A stretch of DNA of 30,297 bases, taken from positions 1 to 30,297 of the forward strand of contig JBFYKJ010000109.1 of NCBI GenBank assembly GCA_041306005.1, in the 5' to 3' direction. Both the position numbers and the translations under genes were made by a program. Below, piece after piece: positions 7,873 through 14,637 of the stretch. The notes below the pieces were generated by a model. It was not told where the DNA came from and made no database searches. It saw only the letters and a list, made by a program, of their open reading frames with translations. Position 1 is the stretch's first letter, and the number at the start of each line of letters is the position of its first letter. Source of the DNA: JBFYKJ01 sp041306005. GTDB taxonomy: Archaea > Altiarchaeota > Altiarchaeia > JAFGQM01.

Positions 7873-8064
7873 TTATGCCCTCTTTACGTTTTCGGCCTTC
7901 TTGCCCCTGTCGCCCTCCTTCGGCTCGAACGTCACTGCATCGTTCTCCCTAAGGCGAGCGCCGCCCTGGATGGCGGTGTTGTGCACGAAGTAGTCATTAC
8001 CATCGGCCCCTTGGATGAAGCCAAACCCCTTTGTCTCGTTGTACCACTTGACTTTTCCTTCCAT
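7873..8064 (-). CDS. Cold-shock domain protein
   Basis: A 63-residue single cold-shock domain, a small OB-fold RNA/ssDNA chaperone. The RNP1 motif KGFGFIQG and an RNP2-type motif DYFVHNTAIQ are both present, and the protein starts with the canonical MEGKVKWYNETKG. The start at 8064 is chosen over an upstream in-frame start at 8088 because it matches the family start exactly. CspA-like proteins are abundant in bacteria but patchy in archaea, so bacterial ancestry is possible. It is transcribed away from purM. A T-rich minus-strand stretch GGCTTTTTGCC at 8083-8093 could be its TATA box. Confidence 0.93.
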   Translation of the reverse strand: MEGKVKWYNETKGFGFIQGADGNDYFVHNTAIQGGARLRENDAVTFEPKEGDRGKKAENVKRA

Positions 8065-8100
8065 TCTAACTAAGCCGCGAAAAGGCAAAAAGCCAGTCTA

Positions 8101-8130
8101 AAGAAAGACTTGCGCCCCCTAAGAAAGACT
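8101..8130. promoter_or_regulatory. Direct repeat between the cold-shock and purM genes
   Basis: AAGAAAGACT occurs at 8101-8110 and 8121-8130, with a start-to-start distance of 20 bp (about two helical turns). This places both copies on the same DNA face in the divergent region, as expected for an operator. The binding protein is unknown. Confidence 0.4.
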
Positions 8131-8173
8131 CAATGACTATTCAGCGGTCCTTGGGAGTTTTTGCCGGATAGGG

Positions 8174-8181
8174 TATAAAAA
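8174..8181 (+). promoter_or_regulatory. Strong TATA box upstream of purM
   Basis: TATAAAAA is a textbook archaeal TATA box. It predicts a transcript start near 8203-8206, giving purM a leader of about 55 nt. A weaker T/A-rich box, CTTTAATTGA at 8230-8239, could drive a leaderless purM transcript. Confidence 0.55.
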
Positions 8182-8259
8182 TGCGTTTGCTGGCCACACG
8201 GGGCCCCCGCATGCACAAGAAGGCCCTAACTTTAATTGACTGCGGCGATAATTCTAAGG

Positions 8260-9204
8260 ATGGCATCCTACAAGGAATCGGGCGTTGACATAGACGCCGC
8301 GGACGCTGTGAAGGGGAAGATTGCTGCACTCTTCAAGTCCAAGCTCTCCGGCCACTTCGCCGGGGTCGTCGAGTTTGGGGACGACTACCTGGCCCTCTGC
8401 ACCGACGGGGTCGGGACAAAGGTCATGGTCGCCGACCACCTAAAGAAGTGGGACACGGTGGGTATAGACATGGTGGCGTCCAACGTTAACGACTGCATCT
8501 GCATAGGCGCCAGGCCCCTAGCACTCGTGGACTACCTCGCCGTCCAGAGGATAGAGCCCGAGAAGATAAGCGAGATAATGAAGGGCGTCGCCGAAGGGGC
8601 CAAACAGGCGGGCTGCGAAGTCGTCGGCGGGGAGACGGCAGTCCTCCCAGAGGTGATAAACGGCTTTGACCTTGCAGGCAGCTGCACAGGGGTCGTGAAG
8701 AAGGAGGACATCATAACCGGCGAGAGGATCAAGGACGGCGACGCCATAATAGGATTGGAATCAAGCGGGATACACACAAATGGGCTCACCCTAGCGCGCA
8801 AGGTTCTCAACCTGGACATATGGGGGGCCGAGCTCCTTAAACCGACAAGGATATATGTCAAAGAGATAATCTCCCTTTTGCCCGACAAGGACGTCCACGG
8901 CCTGTCCCATATCACCGGCAGCGGGCTCAAGAAGATAACGAGGATACTGCCAAAGGGCCTGGGTGCGGTCATTGATGATCCCTTGGAGCCTCAACAGGTC
9001 TTCAAAGAGATGCAAAAGCGGGGCAACGTCTCAACCGAAGAGATGTACCGCACCTTTAACATGGGGATGGGCTTTTGCATAATCTGCGCGCCCGGGGCTG
9101 CCGAGAGGATAATGAAGAAGCTCAAGACGAGAAGCAAACTGGTCGGCAGGGTTGTGAAGGGCGAAGGCGTCGCAGTGCCGAAGCTGGGGATAAACTTGGC
9201 CTGA
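8260..9204 (+). CDS. purM: Phosphoribosylformylglycinamidine cyclo-ligase (AIR synthetase)
   Basis: A 314-residue PurM. It performs the ATP-dependent closure of FGAM to aminoimidazole ribotide in de novo purine synthesis. Landmarks are the start MASYKESGVDIDAAD, LCTDGVGTK (46-54), VGIDMVASNVND (67-78) and GLESSGIHTNG (about 164-175), all typical of the PurM/ThiL/SelD superfamily ATP-binding fold. The start at 8260 is preferred over an upstream in-frame TTG at 8236 because it matches the family N terminus. The other purine genes in the window (purB, purS, purQ, purL) lie 12-18 kb away, so the pathway is split. Confidence 0.96.
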   Translation: MASYKESGVDIDAADAVKGKIAALFKSKLSGHFAGVVEFGDDYLALCTDGVGTKVMVADHLKKWDTVGIDMVASNVNDCICIGARPLALVDYLAVQRIEPEKISEIMKGVAEGAKQAGCEVVGGETAVLPEVINGFDLAGSCTGVVKKEDIITGERIKDGDAIIGLESSGIHTNGLTLARKVLNLDIWGAELLKPTRIYVKEIISLLPDKDVHGLSHITGSGLKKITRILPKGLGAVIDDPLEPQQVFKEMQKRGNVSTEEMYRTFNMGMGFCIICAPGAAERIMKKLKTRSKLVGRVVKGEGVAVPKLGINLA

Positions 9205-9232
9205 TCGGGCCTAATTACGGCCCGACCAAGCG

Positions 9233-9240
9233 CTTTTATC
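9233..9240 (+). promoter_or_regulatory. TATA-like box of the class V aminotransferase gene
   Basis: CTTTTATC centred about 30 nt before the ATG at 9267, giving a leaderless or very short leader. Confidence 0.55.
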
Positions 9241-9266
9241 CGGGCCGTTTCTAAATTACAAATTCC

Positions 9267-10334
9267 ATGGACTTCCCTAAGCTTTTCACGGTGGGCCCGG
9301 TCTATGTCCGGGACGAGGTGCGCCAGGAGATGGCAAAGCAGATGTTCAGCCACCGCAGCTCCGACTACGCCAGCCTGCACAGCGGGGTCGTCCCGAAGGT
9401 GCAAAAGCTCCTTTTCACGAATAAACTGACTCTCCTCTACCCATCCTCCGCAACCGGGATTTGGGAGTCCTGCGCCAGGAACTGCGTCGAGAAGAAGACG
9501 CTCTGCTGCGCAAACGGGGCGTTCTCAAAGAAGTTCGGCGAAGTCATAGCGGCGAATGGGAAGGAGGTCGAGTATTTGGAAAAGCCCCTCGGGCAGGCGA
9601 TACTTCCGGATGAGCTGGATGAGGCCCTCTCAAAGAGCGGCGCCGATTCCGTGTCAATAGTCCACAACGAGACCTCGACGGGCGTGATGAACCCGCTGGA
9701 GGACCTTGTCAAAGTCTGCAAAAAGCACAACGCCCTTAGCATGGTGGACGTCGTCTCTTCAGTGGCGGGGGCCCCCATCTACGTGGACAAATGGGGCATA
9801 GACGTCTGCCTCTTCTCGGTCCAAAAGTGCCTTGCGGTCCCGCCGGGGCTCGCGTGCGCGTCGGTCAGCGAAGCAGCCCTCGAGCGCTCCGCCAGGGCGA
9901 AGAACAAGGGCTACTACTTCGACATGAAGGTCATGGAGAAGCACCACCTCAAGAACAACACGCCGGCAACGCCGCCGATTTCCCAGATATTCGCCCTTTC
10001 CAAGTCACTTGAATTCATCATGGAGGAAGGCATAGAAAACGTCTGGGCCCGCCACAAGAAGGTCTCTGACTTTGTCAAGAAGCGGTGCGAAGAACTGGGT
10101 TTCACCCTGTTCCCGGACGGGAGGTATGCATCCCAGACTTTGAGTTGCATGAGGTCCGGGAAGCCGGTCAAAGAGCTGCTCGACGCGATGAGGAAGAAGG
10201 GCTACATAATAGGCTCCGGCTACGGCGAGGTCAAAGAAGTCACTTTCCGCGTGGGCAACATGGGGAATGTATATATGCAGGACGTGGAAGAGATGCTCGG
10301 CGCGATGGAGGGCGTGCTTAAGGGCTGGGCATAA
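9267..10334 (+). CDS. Class V aminotransferase (serine/alanine-glyoxylate aminotransferase-like)
   Basis: A 355-residue PLP enzyme of the class V (SerC/AGXT) family. The N terminus KLFTVGPVYVRDEV is the family hallmark. SSATG (60-64) binds the cofactor phosphate. HNETSTG (133-139), the cofactor-ring aspartate D161 and the Schiff-base lysine K187 in SVQKCLAVPPG are all present. Members catalyse alanine:glyoxylate, serine:pyruvate or, in some archaea, phosphoserine transamination. Sequence alone does not separate these. Without serC elsewhere in the window, a serine-biosynthesis role is a reasonable inference only. The gene is monocistronic or leads the FKBP/mtaB series, with an 87-nt gap after it. 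Confidence 0.9.
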   Translation: MDFPKLFTVGPVYVRDEVRQEMAKQMFSHRSSDYASLHSGVVPKVQKLLFTNKLTLLYPSSATGIWESCARNCVEKKTLCCANGAFSKKFGEVIAANGKEVEYLEKPLGQAILPDELDEALSKSGADSVSIVHNETSTGVMNPLEDLVKVCKKHNALSMVDVVSSVAGAPIYVDKWGIDVCLFSVQKCLAVPPGLACASVSEAALERSARAKNKGYYFDMKVMEKHHLKNNTPATPPISQIFALSKSLEFIMEEGIENVWARHKKVSDFVKKRCEELGFTLFPDGRYASQTLSCMRSGKPVKELLDAMRKKGYIIGSGYGEVKEVTFRVGNMGNVYMQDVEEMLGAMEGVLKGWA

Positions 10335-10421
10335 TGCGCGCCGTGGCGGGCAGCACAAAGTTTCTAAGGTTTTCCTGGCAAACAATAGGCTCAAAGCAAT
10401 AACGCTAAACAGGGTAACAGG

Positions 10422-11174
10422 ATGAAGAAAGGCGACATGGTGAAGGTCTCGTACACCGGCTGGGTGGACGGGGAGCTCATAGAGACTACGGATGAGGCTA
10501 TTGCAAAGAAGGGGAACGCATACCGCCAGGGCAAGGAATACAAGCCGGCGGTGATAGTCGTTGGCGAGGGCATGGTCCTCCCGGGACTCGACAGGGCGCT
10601 GGAGGGGATGAAAGTAGGCGAGAAGAGGAAGCTTGGGCTTGAGGCGAAAGACGCATTTGGCGAGCGAAGGTCCGACATGATAAGGCTCGTCCCGATGCGC
10701 GAATTCAGGGCGCAGAAGGTGAACCCCTTCCCAGGGATGGTCTTTGAGGCCGAGGGGAGGCCTGCCAAGGTGCAGTCTGTCTCGGGCGGCCGGGTCCGCG
10801 TGGACTTCAACCACCCGCTGGCCGGAAAGGCTGTCGAGTACGAGCTGAAGATAGACGCGGAGGCAAAGACCGAGGACGAGAGGGTCAAGTACCTGCTCGA
10901 AAGGGCCTTCAAGGACACGACGCTGAAGTATACGATCTCGGGCGCAAAGGACGCGAAAGGCGGGAGGAAGATAGTCGTCGACGTCCCCGAAACCGTCGCC
11001 AAGCAGCGGTACTACCCGATAATGAGGGCAGTTTTCAAAGTCGAATCGCAAAGCTACCTGGGCGCTAAGGAAGTCGAGTACATCGAGCCCGGGAAGGCTG
11101 ATGCGGTCAAGGCTGAGGGCGCTAAAGAGCCCAAAACTGAGAGACCCGCCGCCAAAGAGGCCCAGAAGAAGTAG
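10422..11174 (+). CDS. FKBP-type peptidyl-prolyl cis-trans isomerase (long archaeal form)
   Basis: A 250-residue FKBP/SlyD-like protein that speeds proline isomerisation and acts as a folding chaperone. The FKBP core is split: residues 1-30 (GDMVKVSYTGWVDGELIETT) and 40-90 (VIVVGEGMVLPGLDRALEGM, then GEKRKL), with an insert-in-flap region (about 90-150, PFPGMVFEAEGRPAKV) typical of archaeal and SlyD types. A further domain of about 80 residues follows (155-225), as in the long archaeal class. The tail is Lys/Ala/Glu-rich and probably disordered. There is no signal peptide, so it is cytoplasmic. The mtaB-like gene begins 8 nt after the stop, so the two are probably co-transcribed. Confidence 0.93.
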   Translation: MKKGDMVKVSYTGWVDGELIETTDEAIAKKGNAYRQGKEYKPAVIVVGEGMVLPGLDRALEGMKVGEKRKLGLEAKDAFGERRSDMIRLVPMREFRAQKVNPFPGMVFEAEGRPAKVQSVSGGRVRVDFNHPLAGKAVEYELKIDAEAKTEDERVKYLLERAFKDTTLKYTISGAKDAKGGRKIVVDVPETVAKQRYYPIMRAVFKVESQSYLGAKEVEYIEPGKADAVKAEGAKEPKTERPAAKEAQKK

Positions 11175-11181
11175 TTTCCTG

Positions 11182-12465
11182 ATGACGAGGGTAGGCATCC
11201 TCACCTACGGCTGCTCGGTGAACAGGTCAGACTCCGAGCTCATGGCAACGCTGCTAGCCGAGGCGGGCTTTCAGCCGGAACTGGAAACCGAAGACCCCCT
11301 CCTTATCATCGTCAACACCTGCATCGTAAAGGGCCCGACCGAGAACAAGATAATCCGCAAGCTGCAGGACTTGGAGAAAGCCGGGAAGCGCGTAATCATC
11401 ACGGGCTGCATGCCGGCGGCATATCCCAGCATCCTTAAACGTTTCAAGGGCTTTGCCGTCCTCGGGGTCAACGGCTTTGATATCGTGGAAACTGTCAATG
11501 ATTACTTGAAGGGTAACCGACACGGGGCCCAGCCGGGGTTTAAGGAAAAGGTTCTCCCCAAGTCTGTCAGGTACAACAAGTTCGTCGAGATAATCCCCAT
11601 ATCCGAGGGCTGCCTGGGGGCCTGCGCCTACTGCGCGACGAAGATTGCGCGGGGAGGCTTGAGATCGTACAGCCCGGCGGCCGTAATCGGCGCAGCCAAG
11701 GCCGCAGTCAATTCAGGCGCCAGGGAGATCTGGCTGACCTCGCAGGACAACGGGTGCTACGGCTTTGACCTGCGGCCAAGGACTAACCTTGCGGAGCTCC
11801 TGCGCGCGATAACTGAGATACCCGGAGACTTCCGGGTCCGCGTCGGGATGATGAACCCGGGCCACCTTGGCGGTCCAAGGGGCTTCCTAGACGACCTTAT
11901 TGAGGCCTACAAGAGCCCCAGGGTCTTCAAATTCGCGCATATCCCGGTCCAGGCGGGGTCAAACAAGGTCCTTAAGGAGATGAAGCGGGGTTACACTGCA
12001 GAGGAGTTTGAGGGTATTGTCGCCCGGTTCAGGTCCGGCCTCGCAAAGACAGGCGTCACAATCTCCACCGACATCATCGCGGGCTTCCCGACCGAGACCG
12101 AAGAGGACTTCAAAGAGACCTTAAGCCTCCTTAAGCGCACGGAGCCCGACTTTTTGAACCTCTCCAGGTACTGGCCGAGGAAGGGGACGCCTGCAGGGGG
12201 GATGAAACAACTTCCCAGAGACGTAGTCGCGGAAAGGAGCAAGAAGGCTGCTGACTTTTACTCAAAGAGCCTCAAGGGGAAGAACAAAGCCTGGATCGGC
12301 AAGGAATGTAGTGTAAAATTCACCGAGGAACGGAATGGCTACTTTGTAGGGAGAAACTATTTGTACAGGCCGGTCTTGGTGAAAGGCAAAAACCTGTTGG
12401 GTAAGGCGTGTAGTGTAAAAATAACGGCATCCAGGAAAAGCGAGCTTATAGGGCATATTATCTGA
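11182..12465 (+). CDS. tRNA-t6A37 methylthiotransferase (MtaB/CDKAL1-like)
   Basis: A 427-residue radical-SAM methylthiotransferase, expected to add a methylthio group at C2 of t6A37 in tRNA (archaeal/eukaryotic MtaB class). The N-terminal UPF0004 domain carries the three ligands of the auxiliary cluster (C11 in TYGCSVN, C47 in VNTCIV, C76 in TGCMPAA). The radical-SAM cluster is C144-x3-C148-x2-C151 in SEGCLGACAYCATK. The C-terminal 65 residues look like a TRAM RNA-binding domain. The start at 11182 is 8 nt after the FKBP stop and gives MTRVGILTYGCS, the family start. It is another position-37 tRNA modification enzyme, like the taw3 and trm5-like genes upstream. Confidence 0.94.
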   Translation: MTRVGILTYGCSVNRSDSELMATLLAEAGFQPELETEDPLLIIVNTCIVKGPTENKIIRKLQDLEKAGKRVIITGCMPAAYPSILKRFKGFAVLGVNGFDIVETVNDYLKGNRHGAQPGFKEKVLPKSVRYNKFVEIIPISEGCLGACAYCATKIARGGLRSYSPAAVIGAAKAAVNSGAREIWLTSQDNGCYGFDLRPRTNLAELLRAITEIPGDFRVRVGMMNPGHLGGPRGFLDDLIEAYKSPRVFKFAHIPVQAGSNKVLKEMKRGYTAEEFEGIVARFRSGLAKTGVTISTDIIAGFPTETEEDFKETLSLLKRTEPDFLNLSRYWPRKGTPAGGMKQLPRDVVAERSKKAADFYSKSLKGKNKAWIGKECSVKFTEERNGYFVGRNYLYRPVLVKGKNLLGKACSVKITASRKSELIGHII

Positions 12466-12501
12466 TTCGCATCAGATTTGACCCACGCCAGTTAATCGCC
12501 G

Positions 12502-13596
12502 TCAGTTCACCTTATACCGGAGTATCGCAGAAACCCCCCCAAAAGCCACGAGCAGCTGGTTCCCCTCCTCAAATGCGTCGCTGACTATTTCCACCTTTGC
12601 CCCGCTGGACTCCGCGCCCGCGACAAGCCGGTCGATGGTCTCCTCGTCCAGCTTCTCGGACAGCAAAAGCACGTCGACGGCCCCCATGTTAAGCGCAGCC
12701 TCGGTCTCCTTGAGCCCGTATGACACCATCCCCGGGTTCTTCACGAGGTCGTGCATGAACCTCTGCAAGTACTTCTTGTGCTGTGCGTTTTCGACGTCCC
12801 TTAAGTCTTCCCCGCTGGCGTTCACAAGCTCCCGTATCCCGGACTCATCCGTGTATGTGATGTCCTTGACCGCTATTATCTTCTTCTTGAGCTCGTGGTT
12901 CAGGTATGCCCCGTCCACGAAATCGCTCTTGGTTCCGCCAGGCCCGCCGACTATTATGCCCGTGATGTCAGCCACCTTAGGTAAGAATATGTTACCCGCG
13001 TGCAGGCCCACGCGCTCCTTGAAGCGGTGGGACTCCTCGTCCGCGAGCCGCTCGAACCTAAGCGCGCTCTGCCCGCCGGAACGGTGCTTCCCGGAGTAGC
13101 CGGACGTCAAGACCTCGATTACCTCATACCTGTCGCCCCTTAGCATCCCCAATGTCGCAGTCTTGTTGTCTATCGCTATCAGCGCGTAGGAGCTCTTCGG
13201 CGCCAGTATTTTCTCCAGCGGCTCGGTGATGAAGGTCTGCTCGCACCGGTAAAGCTTTATCGGGACCGGCTCGCTCGGCTCTATCGCCCATATCTCCAGA
13301 TCCTGCACGCCCTCCCTCTCGGACACGTTGCCGCAGAAGACCGCAAGGCCGTGCGGGGGCGTCCCCTTATAGAGGCGCAAGTGCTGGATTATTTTCTCAA
13401 GAGCGTCAACGACATTGGTCTTTGTCTGCTTGCTCTTTATGTTGGACGCCGTGCCCTGCTCCTGGCTAAGCTGGCCGATGACCTGGTCCATGGACGTCCC
13501 TGGCGGTATGTACACGGTTATCAGTTCCGTGTGCCGCCCCCTGCACTTCTTCAGGGTCTCCAAAAGTTTCCGTATCTTATATTTTACGGGGTCCAT
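12502..13596 (-). CDS. Peptide chain release factor aRF1, short form
   Basis: A 364-residue class-1 release factor that reads all three stop codons and triggers peptide release. Domain 1 has the stop-codon motifs NIKS (52-55) and YRCEQTF (116-122). Domain 2 carries GGQ (174-176) in SGKHRSGGQSALRFER. Domain 3 ends FGGVSAILRYKVN. Archaeal aRF1 is usually about 410-420 residues. Here the C-terminal region passes almost directly from LLLSEKLDEETIDRL to VEIVSDAFEEGNQLL, so the minidomain (often a cysteine-containing ribbon) is missing. The reading frame is otherwise intact, so this is a compact form rather than a damaged gene. The leader contains a 7-bp hairpin (13611-13630). Confidence 0.96.
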   Translation of the reverse strand: MDPVKYKIRKLLETLKKCRGRHTELITVYIPPGTSMDQVIGQLSQEQGTASNIKSKQTKTNVVDALEKIIQHLRLYKGTPPHGLAVFCGNVSEREGVQDLEIWAIEPSEPVPIKLYRCEQTFITEPLEKILAPKSSYALIAIDNKTATLGMLRGDRYEVIEVLTSGYSGKHRSGGQSALRFERLADEESHRFKERVGLHAGNIFLPKVADITGIIVGGPGGTKSDFVDGAYLNHELKKKIIAVKDITYTDESGIRELVNASGEDLRDVENAQHKKYLQRFMHDLVKNPGMVSYGLKETEAALNMGAVDVLLLSEKLDEETIDRLVAGAESSGAKVEIVSDAFEEGNQLLVAFGGVSAILRYKVN

Positions 13597-13610
13597 GTCT
13601 CGCGATGCTG

Positions 13611-13630
13611 GCCGCCGGGTAATCGGCGGC
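13611..13630 (-). promoter_or_regulatory. Hairpin in the aRF1 mRNA leader
   Basis: GCCGCCG (13611-13617) and CGGCGGC (13624-13630) form a perfect 7-bp inverted repeat with a 6-nt loop, ending 14 nt before the aRF1 ATG on the minus strand. If the TATA box lies at 13662-13670, this hairpin opens the transcript's 5' leader. Confidence 0.5.
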
Positions 13631-13661
13631 GCGTGCGGGTTTAGTTTGCTAAGACTCGCAC

Positions 13662-13680
13662 AAAAAAGGCGAAAGTCGCC
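13662..13680 (-). terminator. Hairpin plus T6 terminator after the DUF5752-like gene
   Basis: On the minus strand GGCGA-CTT-TCGCC is followed directly by TTTTTT (complement of 13662-13667). This is a compact intrinsic-terminator shape about 50 nt after the upstream gene's stop. The same CGCCTTTTTTG may double as the TATA region of the aRF1 gene. Confidence 0.5.
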
Positions 13681-13729
13681 AAAGAAAGCCTATGAGGGGC
13701 TGCTAATGTGGCTGCAGCCTCGGGCATAG

Positions 13730-14407
13730 CTAATCCCCGCCATCCATTATCTGGTCCACGTAGTCAGAAAGGTTCGGCTGCTTTTGCTTGTGCGCTTTGA
13801 AGGCCTCAAGCTGCGAGATCCGCTCGCCGACGAGCTTTGTTATCGTCTCCTTGTCCTTTGCATGGCATAGCTTGTCAGCCAGCTCATGGTCCATCAAGAC
13901 GTCCCCTACCCAGTCATGGAAATGGTTGCCGTTGGGAGGGATATGATACGCGAGGACCTTGTCATCAGCGCCCCTGAGGAATTCGTGCAGCTCCCAGATA
14001 TTGGATAGCGCCCTGCCGTCGTTCGTGGTGAAATGCTCCTCGGGCAGCTCTGCATCCTCGAGTATCATCCCCGCCTTCTCCCGGCCGACGACCTTTCGCG
14101 TAGCGCCGTGGACTAGGTGGTTCACCCTCTTTGAGACTATGAGCCTCATCGGGTTCTTCTCAAGGACGAGCGACATCTGGTCGGCAAGGCTGTTGTCAAG
14201 GACCGAATGCCGGACCCAGTTGGCAAAATGGTTGTGGTCGCGGCTGACGTGGTATCGGAACGTGTCCATGTCACAGGACTTAAGGTAGCAAGCCAGGTCC
14301 ACCAGGTTCTTCAGCACCTTGCCGTCCGCTGTCCTGAAGTGCGAGCCGGGGTCCTTAAGGTCCCTAAGGTATCTGCAAGCTGTCCTAGGCGATAGGTTTT
14401 TAGCCAC
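13730..14407 (-). CDS. Two-repeat DUF5752-like protein
   Basis: A 225-residue soluble protein made of two copies of one domain, at about residues 23-98 and 125-200. Both copies share HF.T.DG..L.N...L..FL/YL, then H.....NHF..WV...L.D..LAD, with H53/N59/H60/F61/W64 matching H155/N161/H162/F163/W166. This pattern resembles DUF5752, an uncharacterised domain I associate with small-genome archaea; I am moderately sure of the name. The tail (201-225) is polar. The start is GTG at 14407. TATA-like boxes at 14441-14452 and 14463-14470 precede it. The histidine/asparagine/tryptophan pattern may mark a ligand or metal site, but no function is known. Confidence 0.8.
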   Translation of the reverse strand: MAKNLSPRTACRYLRDLKDPGSHFRTADGKVLKNLVDLACYLKSCDMDTFRYHVSRDHNHFANWVRHSVLDNSLADQMSLVLEKNPMRLIVSKRVNHLVHGATRKVVGREKAGMILEDAELPEEHFTTNDGRALSNIWELHEFLRGADDKVLAYHIPPNGNHFHDWVGDVLMDHELADKLCHAKDKETITKLVGERISQLEAFKAHKQKQPNLSDYVDQIMDGGD

Positions 14408-14518
14408 TCTGCGGGTTCCGGGATACGGGTCGTATCTGACGGGTAATAATATGGATTACGGCATAAAAAGGGATTCGCAGGGGTGCTGAAAACTAGGGGC
14501 CCGGTATAGACCGCTCAG

Positions 14519-14587
14519 AAAAAATGGGTTGGCGGGGTTAGAAACAGAACACCAACTGGAGGAAAGGCATTCACTTACCACCCCGCC
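14519..14587 (-). ncRNA. Candidate structured small RNA (novel)
   Basis: On the minus strand a CTTTTTAT box (14609-14617) sits about 25 nt before 14587, where an 8-bp stem begins: GGCGGGGU (14587-14580) pairs perfectly with ACCCCGCC (14538-14531). A second stem GAAUGCC/GGUGUUC (7 bp, two G-U pairs) lies inside, separated by a 7 x 8 nt internal loop and capped by the 12-nt loop UUUCCUCCAGUU. A T6 tract (complement of 14519-14524) follows the outer stem by 6 nt. Promoter, fold and U-tract in the correct order suggest an independent transcript of about 65-70 nt. Two stems around a two-sided internal loop recall an H/ACA guide, but no ACA box follows and no C/D boxes are clear. I do not recognise a known family. 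Confidence 0.45.
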
Positions 14588-14608
14588 GCAAGTATAATGC
14601 CTCAAGGG

Positions 14609-14617
14609 ATAAAAAGG
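14609..14617 (-). promoter_or_regulatory. TATA-like box of the candidate small RNA
   Basis: Minus-strand CCTTTTTAT, of the same form as the boxes before protein genes here, and centred 25-26 nt from the first base of the predicted outer stem. No coding start lies within 190 nt downstream, so it is not explained by a gene. Confidence 0.5.
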
Positions 14618-14637
14618 CTTTCCCAGCCGTGGGGGGC

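Noticed and set aside
7784..7993. A 69-codon basic frame starting MSKRIPKRKRGIAPLP
   Set aside because: Its second half is antisense to the cold-shock gene, and the basic start comes from A-rich termination tracts. No family match.
10005..11204. A long minus-strand open frame of about 399 codons opposite the FKBP gene
   Set aside because: It lies antisense to two well-supported genes (class V aminotransferase end and FKBP), shows no family motif, and its amino-acid make-up is that of a GC-rich antisense frame.
13730..14407. Possibility that the two-repeat protein is a nuclease with HNH-like residues
   Set aside because: The NHF..W pattern lacks the HNH metal-site order, and the repeats look like a non-enzymatic or unknown domain.
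14531..14587. tRNA-like reading of the small RNA (7-bp GGCGGGG/CCCCGCC acceptor-like stem)
   Set aside because: It is only 57 nt between stem ends, has no T-arm sequence or plausible anticodon arm, and folds better as two stacked stems.
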